A stretch of 64,000 nucleotides of DNA from Allodiplogaster sudhausi (GCA_945643635.1 CALZFC010000248.1:6907501-6971500), one strand, 5' to 3'; positions 47,101 through 56,548 are shown, counted from the stretch's first letter. Program-made: numbers and translations. Notes: a model not told the origin generated them from the letters alone.

Positions 47101-47388
47101 GAAATTCGAAAGAAATTCTTTCTTTTTTTTTTACGAAATCGGAAGAATAGTTTTTTTCGTAGTTTCGGCGACCGTGGGATATAATATTACTATTAAAAAA
47201 ATATTTTAAAAAAAATTTAGGTTGATACCTCTCGAGACCGTATATTGCGATTGAAATTTTTTTTGTATTTTTTCCGCACCTTTCGACTGCGCATTTGAGG
47301 AAGAGCCGAGCGAGAGGCGCGATGCGGCCGCGGCGATGACCGTCGTGGCATCTGTCGCGGCAGAGGCTGTCGAGGAGTCGAGCGCCGT
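23250..47388 (-). CDS. dsh: Dishevelled, Wnt signalling scaffold, 5' partial
   Basis: Twenty-four exons from 47280-47388 down to 23250-23397 (stop TAG 23250-23252); junctions stay in phase over 2700 coding nt (about 899 residues). Exons: 47280-47388, 44996-45075, 44530-44613, 44135-44221, 43847-43908, 43536-43689, 43162-43228, 42428-42598, 35276-35354, about 29960-30190, 29482-29559, 29283-29358, 29080-29182, 28783-28891, 28456-28562, 27940-28020, 27414-27604, 27047-27125, 26615-26670, 26243-26354, 25374-25651, 23813-23932, 23509-23546, 23250-23397. Dishevelled is the cytoplasmic hub that polymerises through DIX, binds Frizzled through DEP and PDZ, and relays canonical and planar-polarity Wnt signals. 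All three domains, the basic region and the C-terminal [11 protein letters not shown] are present. About 90 Ser/Ala-rich residues precede DIX. The first exon was not found and the 29960 donor is a guess. Confidence 0.92.
23575..23800 (-). repeat. (GA)n tract (sense strand) after a dishevelled donor
   Basis: CTCTCT on the plus strand, GAGAGA on the dishevelled sense strand, starting just downstream of the donor at 23812. Similar tracts follow donors at 27413, 28782, 29079 and 29481. Confidence 0.85.
23933..25373 (-). other. Dishevelled intron (1.4 kb)
   Basis: AT-rich, no repeats of note except short TATG/CATA runs around 24130-24160. Small frames here have no coding signal. Confidence 0.55.
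26101..26127 (-). repeat. Partial duplicate of the DEP exon 3' end
   Basis: CTCACCCGCATACTGCTCGC and the following CGACGA repeat 26239-26266, the end of the DEP exon with its donor, about 139 bp away in the downstream intron. It copies the last codons (VGEQYAG) and the splice site. Confidence 0.8.
26243..27125 (-). other. dsh: DEP domain exons of dishevelled
   Basis: Exons 27047-27125, 26615-26670 and 26243-26354 encode [60 protein letters not shown] and [15 protein letters not shown]. This is a complete DEP fold including the basic helix used for membrane and Frizzled contact. Confidence 0.95.
26683..26845. repeat. Short AAACAATTTG-family repeat in a dishevelled intron
   Basis: It holds inverted units of ATTGTTTGATATCTCAAACA and TTGTTTCAAACAATTTTTTT. 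The same units form the ends of the larger element at 54418-56548, so this is a short relative. Confidence 0.7.
27232..27410. repeat. (CT)n tract in a dishevelled intron
   Basis: Pure pyrimidine run with TC and TTC variants, purine-rich on the sense strand directly after the donor at 27413. Confidence 0.9.
28200..28345. repeat. (GA)n tract
   Basis: GAGAGAAAGAGAG repeats within the dishevelled intron 28021-28455. The orientation is opposite to the neighbouring (CT)n tracts. Confidence 0.85.
28456..29182 (-). other. dsh: PDZ domain exons of dishevelled
   Basis: Exons 29080-29182, 28783-28891 and 28456-28562 give [59 protein letters not shown] and [11 protein letters not shown]. The carboxylate-binding loop FLGISIVG is intact and the match to the class-defining dishevelled PDZ is nearly residue for residue. 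Confidence 0.95.
28615..28778. repeat. (CT)n tract beside a PDZ exon
   Basis: Long CTCTCT run ending 4 bases from the donor of exon 28783-28891; GAGAGA on the sense strand. Confidence 0.9.
29283..29559 (-). other. dsh: Basic and Ser/Thr-rich region of dishevelled
   Basis: Two exons encode [20 protein letters not shown] and then [20 protein letters not shown], corresponding to the conserved basic stretch and the SSFSSIT(D/E)S(T/S)MS motif just before the PDZ domain, a known kinase-target area in the family. Confidence 0.9.
29960..30190 (-). other. dsh: Gly/Ser-rich dishevelled exon with atypical acceptor
   Basis: It reads [18 protein letters not shown], then a Gly/Thr-rich sequence. The acceptor ACTATGAG lacks a pyrimidine tract but follows TACTAAC, a perfect branch-point-like motif, and the phase matches both neighbours. 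The 3' boundary was chosen only by phase (donor GTCAGG). Confidence 0.6.
30410..30682. repeat. (CT)n tract between dishevelled exon and retrotransposon
   Basis: Two nearly perfect (CT)n runs, 30520-30565 and 30640-30680, separated by a short unique stretch. Confidence 0.9.
30935..33704 (-). pseudogene. Retrotransposon ORF2, endonuclease and reverse transcriptase, frameshifted
   Basis: The endonuclease begins [14 protein letters not shown] with ESWLHS and [11 protein letters not shown]. The frame breaks near 33345-33360, and resumes with [15 protein letters not shown] and NSDHFSV (catalytic Asp/Asn and SDH). It breaks again near 32590 and between 32350 and 32450. The reverse transcriptase part is an open 470-codon frame ending at 30935: [34 protein letters not shown] (motif A), [19 protein letters not shown] and [11 protein letters not shown] (catalytic FADD). 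At least two frame breaks make it non-autonomous as read. There is no RNase H. Confidence 0.85.
33722..34642 (-). CDS. Retrotransposon ORF1 protein
   Basis: 306 residues from ATG at 34642 ([15 protein letters not shown]). Order: basic N-terminus; a coiled-coil-like stretch (residues about 48-92, [20 protein letters not shown]); a Pro/Ser-rich linker; then a domain at about 160-250 with [29 protein letters not shown] and FAQRGINP, resembling the RRM-like RNA-binding part of CR1/Jockey ORF1 proteins. No CCHC knuckles are seen. The frame is fully open, so this half is less decayed than ORF2. Confidence 0.8.
   Translation of the reverse strand: MTSSPSVAARLRSLFQNAPPSLKRKRQESNPPSPSNSTATPQADTDALFDSIEQLLNGHTELAAKVEEQQRLITDLSGQLAQTRAQLAEVVSARSSPPLPSSNDVPMASPSAVNAPTPLPAAPSNPPTAASSNWDYTAETPEEREDRKERLRSMVLAGLPLQSPSSSPMAAVKADTFAVEKMFDYLGIPVAPVAVYRLPARVGIPLVKIVMPNSESQQRALAARRFLRSFPGFESCYLRPSLTFAQRGINPVTRRPPPDISQFFAQPGQADRTSHSRQSRPATRRPLLPTPANFVHPNRYAPLRQN
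34716..34910. repeat. (CT)n tract upstream of the retrotransposon
   Basis: CTCTCT with TTTC interruptions, beginning where the retrotransposon 5' sequence stops. Confidence 0.9.
35226..35277. repeat. 17-bp direct repeat at a dishevelled donor
   Basis: CTCGGGACCACGAACCT occurs at 35226-35242 and again at 35261-35277, the latter covering the donor of the 35276-35354 exon. Confidence 0.8.
35276..35354 (-). other. dsh: Acidic dishevelled exon
   Basis: It encodes [20 protein letters not shown] then SDDDD, in phase between the 42428-42598 and 30190 exons. The introns on either side are 7.1 and 5.1 kb and carry the nested gene and the retrotransposon. Confidence 0.75.
35781..36839 (-). CDS. Nested uninterrupted gene with 8-residue tandem repeats
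   Basis: An open frame runs 36926-35781. I prefer ATG 36839 (MTAFADRD, 352 residues) because a perfect E2F-type site lies just upstream, within the longer reading. Features: two related basic motifs, [20 protein letters not shown] (residues about 58-77) and [20 protein letters not shown] (about 202-221); a Glu/Lys/Arg helix after the first ([20 protein letters not shown]); [11 protein letters not shown]; then about nine copies of LNNGN-x-x-T (residues about 250-320); and a C-terminal hydrophobic stretch. It lies entirely within a dishevelled intron, same strand, with no intron of its own: an intronic nested gene or a retrocopy. I recognise no family. The length, complex composition and non-microsatellite sequence argue for a real gene. 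Confidence 0.68.
   Translation of the reverse strand: MTAFADRDATATHRGAFGLVVRRVASLVSGLDRVITVSDKKQLQQQKDDMVPARKARKYTANKTSTSFLHAIEKRKAEQTEEARLRKQLEAEIEQARRASAIENCPMHGKKRPVYRSETLDAAKMKRLVEPISIISSAASAMSLMTSSSSQAHLARRQTAPRRPLSMLNGGGAGRRRLEPLPECGTTAPEMVNELPDEAKLRKAKRYSGSRSATVFLNSYNDGEERKHEAQSKEQEEKAALNRATRVQSLNNGSIQKLNNGNAETLNKGSAQTLNNGNAQTLTNGNIKALNNGNIQTLNNGNGNGNKRHIVGFLNRQSHLSLTSALSGGASFYLIGARGIDKKKVLYPKNKC
35918..36106. repeat. 24-bp coding tandem repeat
   Basis: About eight units of TTTCCGTTGTTTAGCGTCTG with four variable bases, in frame with the nested gene and encoding LNNGN-x-x-T. Some units differ at third positions and some change residues (LTNGN, LNKGS). Confidence 0.85.
36893..36904 (-). 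promoter_or_regulatory. E2F-type site upstream of the nested gene
   Basis: TTTGGCGGGAAA (plus-strand reading) is a perfect E2F/DP consensus, 54 bases upstream of the preferred ATG. It suggests cell-cycle-linked transcription (inference). Confidence 0.5.
40310..40592. repeat. Higher-order GAGAGTGAGAGAGG satellite-like array
   Basis: Unlike the plain (GA)n runs, this tract has a longer period: GAGTGAGAGAGGGAGA units with regularly placed T and GGG, repeated over about 280 bases. Confidence 0.8.
40690..41135. repeat. (CT)n tract opposite to the 40310 array
   Basis: CTCTCT-rich with short unique interruptions. With 40310-40592 it forms an inverted purine/pyrimidine pair around a 100-bp centre. 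Confidence 0.85.
42764..42950. repeat. Long hairpin in a dishevelled intron
   Basis: An inverted repeat with a tight loop (about 42850-42860). The inner stem pairs TATCATAGCC at 42822-42831 and GTGTGGGAAAT at 42838-42848 with ATTTCCCACATT and GGCTATGATA downstream. After an internal loop the outer stem pairs TTGGATTACTAGAAAGAATT with its complement at 42908-42930. Arms of about 80 nt give a MITE-like or precursor-RNA-like foldback. Confidence 0.8.
43536..44221 (-). other. dsh: DIX domain exons of dishevelled
   Basis: Exons 44135-44221, 43847-43908 and 43536-43689 encode [18 protein letters not shown], then [20 protein letters not shown], then [18 protein letters not shown] and FELYLIT. This follows the DIX pattern YxxDDExTPY ... 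LxDFKxxL ... FK, used for head-to-tail polymerisation with Axin. Confidence 0.92.
43746..43806. repeat. GGCGGGAATTC hairpin
   Basis: ATTTTGAATTCCCGCCTTTT is followed after about 20 bases by its perfect inverted copy. Related GGCGGGAA/TTCGCGCCAA sequences occur at 23425-23437, 29257-29265, 29421-29464, 44954-44990 and 36893-36904. Confidence 0.85.
44530..47388 (-). other. dsh: N-terminal extension exons of dishevelled
   Basis: Exons 47280-47388, 44996-45075 and 44530-44613 encode [17 protein letters not shown]..., [20 protein letters not shown] and [16 protein letters not shown] before the DIX domain. Phases 1 and 0 match at both inner junctions. The Met in ASGMSGD could alternatively be the start, but the exon is preceded by a good acceptor (ATCCTAG). 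Confidence 0.7.
45336..46956. mobile_element. Second long foldback element in a dishevelled intron
   Basis: TGCCCTAGGAATTTTTTTTT at 45336 and its inverted copy ending AATTCCTAGGGCA at 46956 bound an almost complete palindrome, arms about 790 bp, centre near 46140. Both arms contain the same 75-residue frame ([11 protein letters not shown]...) with a few differences, so those are repeat artefacts. There is no transposase and no obvious target-site duplication. It lies in the intron between 45076 and 47279. Confidence 0.85.
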
Positions 47389-48215
47389 CTTAGGGAGAAA
47401 ATAAATAAATAAAAATTATGCTTGTTTATATTTATGTATCTCTCTTTTTTTGTAGTAAGCTACATTAAAATATGTAAACAACAAGCGCAGTCTTCATAAA
47501 GGATAGAATAATAATTATGCTAGTTTTTATTTATCTCTTTATTTATTATTAAAATATATTCTTCATAAATTAAAGAATAATAATTAGGAAAGTCTATATT
47601 TATCTCTTTATTTACAATTATTAAAATATATTATTCATAAATAAAATTTAAAAAAATATATGCTCGTTTATATTTATCTCTCTTTTTTTGTTGTAGTAAG
47701 CTACATTAAAATATGTAAACAACAACAAGGAAAGTTGTAAAAAAAATTATGTATGTATAAGGCTTTTAATATTTTAAATCTGTTTGTTGATTATAAGTAC
47801 ATAAAAAAAAAATTATCTAGCCACAATATAATAATAGACAAGAAAAAAAGCCGATTTTGAAACGTGTACTAAAGTATTTCGTACATGTATGTACATTAAA
47901 AAAATTTTCATCGAATCACTTGAAAGTGTTTTTACATATTTAGACGAATTCTCCTTTTTTTATACTTTGGTTAATGCATAATAATAATAATAATTCTCGA
48001 TACAGTCTCAAACCTCGCCAGGAGACGATACTTCTTGCGGCATTCCCGGGATGCGCCGGTACGCTGTCTCTCTCTCTTCTCAGCTTTGACTGCTTTCTCT
48101 GCTCTCTCTGCTCTCTCGTAGATGAGTGGCTGGAATGAGAAGATAGCTACGAGCGGCAAGTTCAAATAACTTTCGAAAACGAAGCAGACACTTCCGCTGT
48201 ACATGTTTACATCAG
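47389..48215. other. Upstream flank of the recognised dishevelled exons
   Basis: AT-rich, with imperfect direct repeats at 47400-47720 (GTTTATATTTATCTCTCTTT and CTACATTAAAATATGTAAAC each more than once). The missing first exon(s) of dishevelled may lie here or further right. Confidence 0.5.
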
Positions 48216-48249
48216 TTAAAGAGAAAAAGAGCTCGACGCGAACTGGCAG

Positions 48250-48251
48250 CT

Positions 48252-48298
<47 letters not shown>

Positions 48299-49027
48299 GA
48301 GAGATAGAGAGAGAGATATGGAGAAGGCGAGGGAGAGAGAGAGGGAGAAAGAGAGAGAGAGAGAGAGAGAGTGAGAGAAGGAAGAGGGAGAGAATAGGGA
48401 GAGAGGGACAGAGGAAGGGTAAGAGAGAAACTATGAGAGCGAGAGAGAGAGCGAGAGAGATAGATGATGAGGGTGAGAAAGAAAAACGGAGAAAATCAGA
48501 TGGTGGAAACAAAGAAAACAACATGGCTTTCACAAAAAATACATTCTGCTCATGTCAGATTGCTGCTGAAAACGATAATTGCGGGGCTACGCGACAAATT
48601 CAACATAACACATGTTTCGTTCCCAATTCTCTCTAAACCATTCTCTCTCTCTATCTCTCTCTCTTTCTCTCGCTCTCTGTCTCTCTCTCTTTCTCCTTCG
48701 CTTTCTCTATCTCTTTCTCTGTTCTCTCATTTCCACTACTATTTCCGCATCCATTCTCGCATTCACATCTTCTTACTAAGCCCATATAATCTCATTAGTA
48801 GTGCCAAATAGAGGAGCGCGCGACGCATTCTGGATACTATTCTGTACAATGAGAGAGCGAGAGAGAGAGACAGAGAAAGAAAGTGAGAGGACAAATATGT
48901 GAGAGAGTGAGGAGAGTGCGAGAGAAATAGAGACACAGGGGCAAAGAGATGGCAATAAAGTCCCTAGCACTAGAGCCCGATTCCTTTCCCGCAATGGACA
49001 CAACAGAGAGCATAGTGGTTGCGTGTT

Positions 49028-49064
<37 letters not shown>

Positions 49065-50223
49065 AAGAGATTAAGAGAGAGAGAGTAAGGGAGAGAGAGG
49101 AAGAAGAGCGAGAATTAGAGAAAGAGAGACAAAGGCAGGTTTCAAAATAAAAAGTGCATGATCAATTGCGAGTCTTGAGGGTGAAACGAGATAAATGAGG
49201 AGTTAGAGTGCTATATTTTAAAATTGGGATGGAGAGAGAAGAAGAAAAGGGAGATGCAAGGGAGAAAAAGGATTCGATTGAGATGTAAATATATTGAGAG
49301 AGACGAGAAAGTGAGAGAAGATAGAATGAGCGAGAGAGGGAGCAGAGAATGAGAGAGAGAGAGAGAGAGAGAGGAAAGAAAAAGAAGCATGGAAGAGAAA
49401 GGAATCGGATGGCAAAACCAATGAAGTGCTGCTCTCGGCCTCGCGCAATTCCGGGGATCATTTCAATTGTCCTCGAGTGGAAACGCAGTAGGGTTGGCAA
49501 GAAGAAAGGAAATGGAAGCGAGAGAGGGAAGAGAGAGAGAAGCAGAGAAAAGAGAGAGAGAGAACAATCGAAAGAGAGGGCGAGAATGGAGAGAGAGAGA
49601 GAAAGAGAGAGAGAGGGAGGGAGACGAGAGAGAAGAGATAAAGGGTTGAAGAGAGAGAGAAGTGAGGCGGAGAGAGAGAATGAGAGAGAGAAGCGGAAGA
49701 ATGAGAGAGAGAGAGAAAGAGAGAGAGACGGAAAGAGAGTGAGCGACCAAAATTTTTCCTGGCATCCTGATATACGTGGCCTTTCATAAAGATGCCCGAT
49801 ATCCATGGAATACCACCAGAATCCTCCGGCATCGAGATATGGCATGCTTTGAGATATCCGGCCGCCCTCTGTCGGGAGGCCATGAAAATTGAAGGAGGGG
49901 GGACAGAGAGAAAGAGAGAAAGAGAGCGAGAGAGTTAGAGAAAGAAAGAGACAGAGACAGAGAGAGAGAGTGAGAGAAAGAGATCGAGAGAGAGAAAGAG
50001 AAAGAAAGAGAGAGAGGGAGAAAGAAGAGAGAAACAGAGATAGAGAACGGAAGATGACGGATGTCTATCGCTGAGTCTGCAGCCGCTGCCCTCATTCGAA
50101 TCGGCCTGGTCGATGCCATTGTTAGAAGGCATAACGGAGGAAGTTAGAGAGAAAGAGAGAGAATGAGAGAGAAAGAGAATGAATTGGGAGGGAGAACGAG
50201 TGAAATAGAGAGATAAGCAGAGC

Positions 50224-50255
<32 letters not shown>

Positions 50256-50457
50256 GAGAGAAAGAGAGAAAGAGAGAGAGAGGGGGAGCGTAATTCGCTC
50301 TCTCGCACATTCGTCAAATTTTTTCGATGCTTCTCTCGCTAGAGAAGATCCTTCAGGGTCTCTTAATTTTGCGCATTCCTAGCTCTTACTCTCTCTCAGT
50401 CTCTCTTCCTCACACTCTTTCTCTCTCTGTTTCTCTTTCTTTTTCTTTTTCTCTCTT

Positions 50458-50509
<52 letters not shown>

Positions 50510-51159
50510 ACTCTCTCGCTTACCCTGAGGCACGAATTTCCTTGCAGCGGAAGGGGATGGCTCTCGCGCAGCGCCACGCCAGGGCTAAGGAGAGCAGATG
50601 GCCCCAGGGGACAGTCAGTGGAAAGGAGAGGGAGAGACAGAGAGAGAGAGACAGAGAGGGTGAGAGAGAGAGTGAGAGAAAGATGCCGGAGGGAAAGCAA
50701 GGAGTAAAGAGAGAGAATGGAGGAGACAAAGAGACAGTGCGTATATGAGACAGAACAACAGAGAGAGTGGTAGAGAAACAGAGAGAACGAGAGACGAAAG
50801 CAGATACTTTCCAAAGCATTGCTGCGAAAGGTCAGATTCGAAAGGGTTATGGGAATCCACGACGTCATAAAGAACAGTAAAGAAGTATAGGAGAGAGAGA
50901 GAAAGAGAGAGAAAAAGAAAGGGAGAAAGGGAAAAAAGAGAGAGAGGGAAAAGATAGAAAGATGCGCTGAGTAAGAAGTGATAAAGGACCGTGGGAGAAC
51001 GAGATGCTCGCCAGTAATAGAAGAAGGAGCAGCAGGAGCAGCCTGTATGTGCGCAGGAAGCCTTTATCTTTCTTTCTCTGCTCTCTCTCTCTCTCGCCCT
51101 TTCTCTCTCTCATCTTCTCTCTCTCCTTCTCTACTCTCTCTCTCCCTTTCTCTCTCCTT

Positions 51160-51190
<31 letters not shown>

Positions 51191-51374
51191 TCTCCTCCCC
51201 CTCGACTTTCCTTGACTAGGATGACCACTACTATCCGCTGTCCTCTAGTCGTCACACTCTCTCTCTCCAACTCTCATGCTATCTCGCCCTGTCCATCTCC
51301 CATTTCCACATCCCTTCAGCCAGCGCATCGCCATTCGCAGTTGCACTCAATGGCACGCATAACAGAGAGCGGAT

Positions 51375-51444
<70 letters not shown>

Positions 51445-51445
51445 A

Positions 51446-51492
<47 letters not shown>

Positions 51493-51614
51493 CCTTTCTT
51501 TCTCTTTCTCTCTCTTACTCTTTCTCTCTTATTCTCTCTCTTCTCTCTCTTTCTCTCCCTCTTATTCTCTTTCTCGCCTCTCTCTCTCTCTTATTCTCTC
51601 TCTTTCTCTTTCTC

Positions 51615-51661
<47 letters not shown>

Positions 51662-53220
51662 GGCATTCTCTTGCAACTTCTTACGACGTTAACTCCGATC
51701 GATCCATGGGACGGGGGATAGTACCGAAGCGAGCATTTGAGGGCACTCTCTCCAAGGAGGAAATAGGTACCAGAGAGATAGAGAGAGAGAGAGAGATGAA
51801 CAGGCAGAAGCAGAGAAAGACAGGCGGAGAGTGAGTCAGACAGAGAGACAGAGACGCTGGTAAACGAGGGAAGTTGGGGGGGGGATGACGCGATTGTATC
51901 AAGCGTTCTTCGAACGAATGCAGGGACCTTCATGATTTCATATATGTATGTAGGTATGCATACCGCCAATGTTCTAGTGAGCGATTTGGTATAAAAAGGA
52001 AGAGAAAAAGAAGAACAACCTCGAATTTTCGGACAGCAACGTCCAGTTTGCTAATTGTAAAGAGGAAATACATGGAGAGAGAAAAGGAAGCGACAGAAAA
52101 AAAAGTTAAAAAAAGAAGTGAAAAGCGCCAACGTTCACCGAGCAAAAGAAAAAAAAGATGTACAACCATTCTTGTCACTTGTATAACGAAGGTGAGAGCA
52201 AAAGAAGAAGCAAAGAAAAAAGACGCTCGAAAAATATCTAATTAAAAAAATATTTAAAGCTGCCTGAGGTCCCGACGCGAAGACTGCTAATTAGATGCCT
52301 GGAAAGTGTCTCACATGGACGAAACACAAGTACAGGCCACTTAGTACATGATGGTAGATGAGCTCTGCGCTGCAAGGTACGAAGGAGGTCAGAGAAGCAC
52401 AAATGACACCAACTGTTCAACACTAATTGAACGACATCAACTTTGGGCACTTTGACGAAATCGCTGGTGTTTTCTCTTAGGCTTTCATTCTCTCTCACTC
52501 TCTCTCTCATTCTCTCTCTCTCTCACTCTCACTCTTTGTTCTTACTTACCCTACTCACTTTTCACTCCAAAACTCTCTCTCTCTCTCTCACTCTCTCGCA
52601 CTCCCCCGATCGTCCATTTACATGTATGTATGTACATACAATGATCCCCTTGCATTCCATCAGCACATTGGCCCAATAAGCGAATAAACAGTTTAATGGA
52701 ACACCACTAATTATTCAAGCAGATCAGTCATAAATCAAGTATTCGTCATTGCTAGAGAGAGAGAGAGAAACGAGCTTTTCTTTTTACAAAGTCCACTTCA
52801 GCACTTGACTGGAGAATGCCAAGGTTCAGAGAAAAAAAATCGTCAAGAAATTTGTTTGTCATCGGAGAAAATTAATGTAGCACATTCGGAAAGAGTTGGG
52901 AATACAAATCGTTCTCTCTCTCTCTCTCTCTGCTTCTCTCTCTCTCTTTCTCTCTTTCTCTTTTTCTCCTTCTCTCTCTCTCATCCTCTCTGACTCTCCC
53001 GCGCTCCCAGGATCCGCTGCTGCATTCCATCTCTCTTCCCGTGCGCTTTCCTCTTCCTGTCTGCTATCTCTCTCTCTCTTTCTCTGCATCTCTGCATACT
53101 CTCTTCTCTCTCTCACCCTTCTCATTTCTTTGCAGCACGGAAGAACGATGCTCCTAGCAGTGTTCTGCCTGCTCATTCTTATCTAAACACCTGGGCGCCC
53201 CAAACGGCCAGAGGAGGCTA

Positions 53221-53264
<44 letters not shown>

Positions 53265-54410
53265 TTCTCTCTCTCTCTCGCTCTCTTTCTCTCTAACTCG
53301 AGAAATTGATCAGTGGGCTTGTGAGCTCTACTCTGCGAGAGAGCGTGCCAACGTCAGAGGTGACAGAGAAAAAGCGTAAAGAAGTGAGCACAACAGATGA
53401 GGTATGAACTGCGCTCTCGCGGGTTGCACAACGCGAAGCGATCAGGGTGAGGGCACGGGAGGATGAGAGAGTGAGAGAGAGTCAGAGAAGGAGAGAGAAA
53501 GAGAGACAGAGAGAGAGACAGAGAAAGAGAGAGAGAGAGAGAGCGCTAGAGAGAGAGAGAAAGAGAGAGAAAGAAAATCCGAGGGTAATTAAAGAGAGAG
53601 AGAGAGAAAGAGGGCGAAAGAGAGAGTGAAACAAAGAGAGAAAGAGAGAGAAAGAGAGAGAAAGAGAGAGAAAGCAGATTGCCGCCGAGTCCGCCTGGTC
53701 ATTATCAACAAATCACATTCAAATGTCACGGCGCTAATGACCACGCTGGAGGAATAGGCAGGATCAGGAGGAAGGCGAGGATGATACCATGCAAGATGAA
53801 GGAAAGGAAAGAGAGAGAGAGAGGGGGAGAGAGAAAGAGATAAATGATCAAAGACAGAAACAAAATAGATATCAGCAGAGAAAACGAGAGAATAAAGGAT
53901 AAGCAAGATGAGAGAGAGAGAAAAAAAGAAAGATAGAGCGAGCGAGAGAGAGAGAGCGAGAGAGCGAGAGCGAGAGAGCGAGAGAGAGAGAGAGAGAGCG
54001 AGAGAGCGAGAGAGAAAGGATCAAGGAGGCACACAGATGCTGAGAGCATTAGCCGGTAGCGAAGCCGTTTCTCACGATCAGCAGCAGCAATTTCCATATG
54101 GCCCACTACGAGTAGACTCTATTTATTTGTGCTTAGTTAGAAGTGGGAGAAGTGGAAGAAGAAAGAAGAAGTAGTCGAGGGCGGGGAATTAGTCAGAGAG
54201 TTGGTCAGAGGAAAGAGAAAAAAAAGAGAAAAAGGGAAGACAAATCGGAGGATTTATGTATATACATATGTACATACTACATACATCTATTAGAGCAAAA
54301 TGGCGGCAAGCAGGAAATAAATAAATTAATAAATAATAAAAAAATGAGAAAATTCGTCAGATAAAAAAGGGAAGAACAAGTAATTGAAGAGAGAAAAAAA
54401 GACAATAAAT
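48250..54410. repeat. Purine/pyrimidine microsatellite field, part 1
   Basis: (GA)n runs at 48255-48470, 49030-49130, 49345-49740, 49900-50045, 50130-50285, 50625-50790 and 53455-53680. (CT)n runs at 48640-48740, 50380-50520, 51070-51210, 51365-51660, 52480-52610, 52910-52990 and 53220-53300. Between them are unique islands of 80-250 bp (for example 49740-49890, 51660-51780, 52240-52480). No gene is supported; long frames in both strands are the repeats themselves. Confidence 0.8.
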
Positions 54411-54417
54411 ATGTATG

Positions 54418-55420
54418 TACACACAAAAAACATTGTTTGATATATCAAACAATTTCATACAAACAATTTGTTTCAGTATTGCACCAAAACAATGCTGTTC
54501 CAAATAGCCAACAATCATTGTTTGATGCGCGATTGTTTGGCATATCAAAAAATTTGTTTCAACGAAATTGTTTGGCATATCAAACAATCGCAGCGCAGCC
54601 ACCTTGGCTCCGCCCCTTTCTGCTTGCGCACATATTTTTCATGGCATTTTAGCCGTTTTCTTATATTCTCCGATAAGTTTCGATGCTAATTACCAAACTT
54701 TTTCGATATATAATTAGCTAACCCTCTTACACACCCTCTCCTACATTCTCTCCGTCTCTCTCTCTCTCTCTCTCTCTCTCGGTGCTATCAGGAATCTCAA
54801 ACACGACCCACAAACTAGCCAGTTAATCGTCTTTTGCAGCTATTATTGCGGTTTTCGCTATAAAACAGTTTAAATTGGGGGTAAAACGTGAGATCAAAAG
54901 CTGCAAAAGTTGAAAAACTGGCTAACCTTGTTTGTGGAGTCGTGTTGAAGCCGTCGTCGTTGTATCTGGAATTAGAATTAAGAACTTTGCTCCCGCCAGG
55001 ATCCGAACCACCACCACGCGCGGCCCGTACCCATGCCAATAACACAACACTACCCGCGCTAGTGATCTAAATGTTGAAGAACTTATCCAGACGGAAAGGG
55101 CGGCGCCCATAGAGAACGTTGAGAAGAGAATGGAGAGAGAGAGAGAGAGACGGAAAGAGGAAAGAGACAGAGTAAAAGAGAGAGAGAGGTAGAGGTAGAA
55201 CTCTACGAACTCGGTCTCGCCATCTGTGTCAATTTTGCTAAGAGCCAAAAGGTTTTTTCGAGAGTTTTACTGCTCAACGTGACTTATGTTGCGTCTCTTT
55301 CTATCCTAAATGTTTCTACAGAGAAAGGCGGTTTTTTAAGCTATTGAATGTTCTATAACAGTATGTCTGAACGACATCCGAGGTCTGAGGTGGTCACGTA
55401 GACAGGCGCACCTGTGGCTA

Positions 55421-55457
<37 letters not shown>

Positions 55458-55788
55458 AAGGGAGAGAGAGAAGAAAGGGAGAGAGGGAAAGAAAGAAAGA
55501 ATTAAAGAAAGACGGAAAGAACTATCTTTCTCTTTATAAGTGAACACTGTTCGTGATGTCAGGAGTTGGCCGTGTTGCAAAAGTTGGATCCCTCGCCTTT
55601 GTGCGTGTAATCAAACCGCTCAACGGTATTTATCCGCATCTCTCTGTACCTCATTAGAACCGCCTTTCTGTGTAGAATCTAATGACATAGAGAGAGAGTG
55701 ACCTTTCCGTCTCTCAATAGCGATCACAGCAAAAGAAACACACAAACTCACAAATCTCAGAAACAGTCGTTTCTGAGATTTGTTAGTT

Positions 55789-55824
<36 letters not shown>

Positions 55825-56548
55825 GTGAAAGAGAGAGAGAGAGAGAGAAAGAGATAGAGAGAGAGAGAGAGAGAGAGTGAAGGGAGAGAGAGAGGGATAG
55901 GGAGAGAGAGAGACCATATTGATTGATAATTGAGCGCAGAAACGACTGCGTGTGAGATTTGTGAGTTTTTGTGTTTCTTTTAATGTGAACGCTATAAAGA
56001 GACGGAAAGGTCACTCTCTCTCTATGTCATTACATTCTACACAGAAAGATGGTTCTAGTGAGGTACAGAGAGACGCGAATAAGTAAAGTTGAGCGGTTTG
56101 ATTACACGCACAAATGCGAGGGATCCAACTTTTGCAACACGGCCAATTCCTGGTTCACTTATAAAGAGAAAGAGAATATGTTGACTAATGGTACCCAATT
56201 GAACGGCGTACTGTCGGTTTTTATGAAAAATAAAACGGGCAAAACATGTTGGGAAAACATTGGCCACATATGGGTTTGAAACCTTGTGTCGCTGCTCGAC
56301 GTTGCCTAACTCGCCAGATCGGACGTGATCACTACTTCGCCATCGGGGCTGTTATGCGGTTGTTCGATATATCAAACAATTTCCATGAAACAATCCAAAC
56401 AATTGCCTCGGAATGGATAGCGTACAAATCGGTAAAACAAATTGTTTGATATGCCAAACAATTTTTTTGAAACAAATGTTGTTTCAAACAATTCATAAAA
56501 CAATCGTGCACCAAACAATGTTGTTTCAAACAATTTTTTTGTGTGTGT
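54418..56548. mobile_element. TIR element of the AAACAATTTG family
   Basis: The left end TACACACAAAAAACATTGTT (54418) and the right end (AATTTTTTTGTGTGTGTA, to 56548) are inverted repeats. Subterminal units ATTGTTTGATATATCAAACA recur near both ends. Inside, 55528-55780 and 55930-56178 form a second inverted repeat around (GA)n. No transposase found. A short relative is at 26683-26845. Confidence 0.7.

Noticed and set aside
47971..48204. Minus-strand frame with RQRTGASRECRKKYRLLARF, faintly like a bZIP basic region
   Set aside because: No leucine zipper follows, the upstream part is repeat-derived, and splicing into the dishevelled 47388 exon would break the frame (phase 2 into phase 0).
53150..53186. 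Tiny signal-like peptide MLLAVFCLLILI after a TTGCAG acceptor
   Set aside because: Only 12 codons before a stop; no supporting exon nearby.
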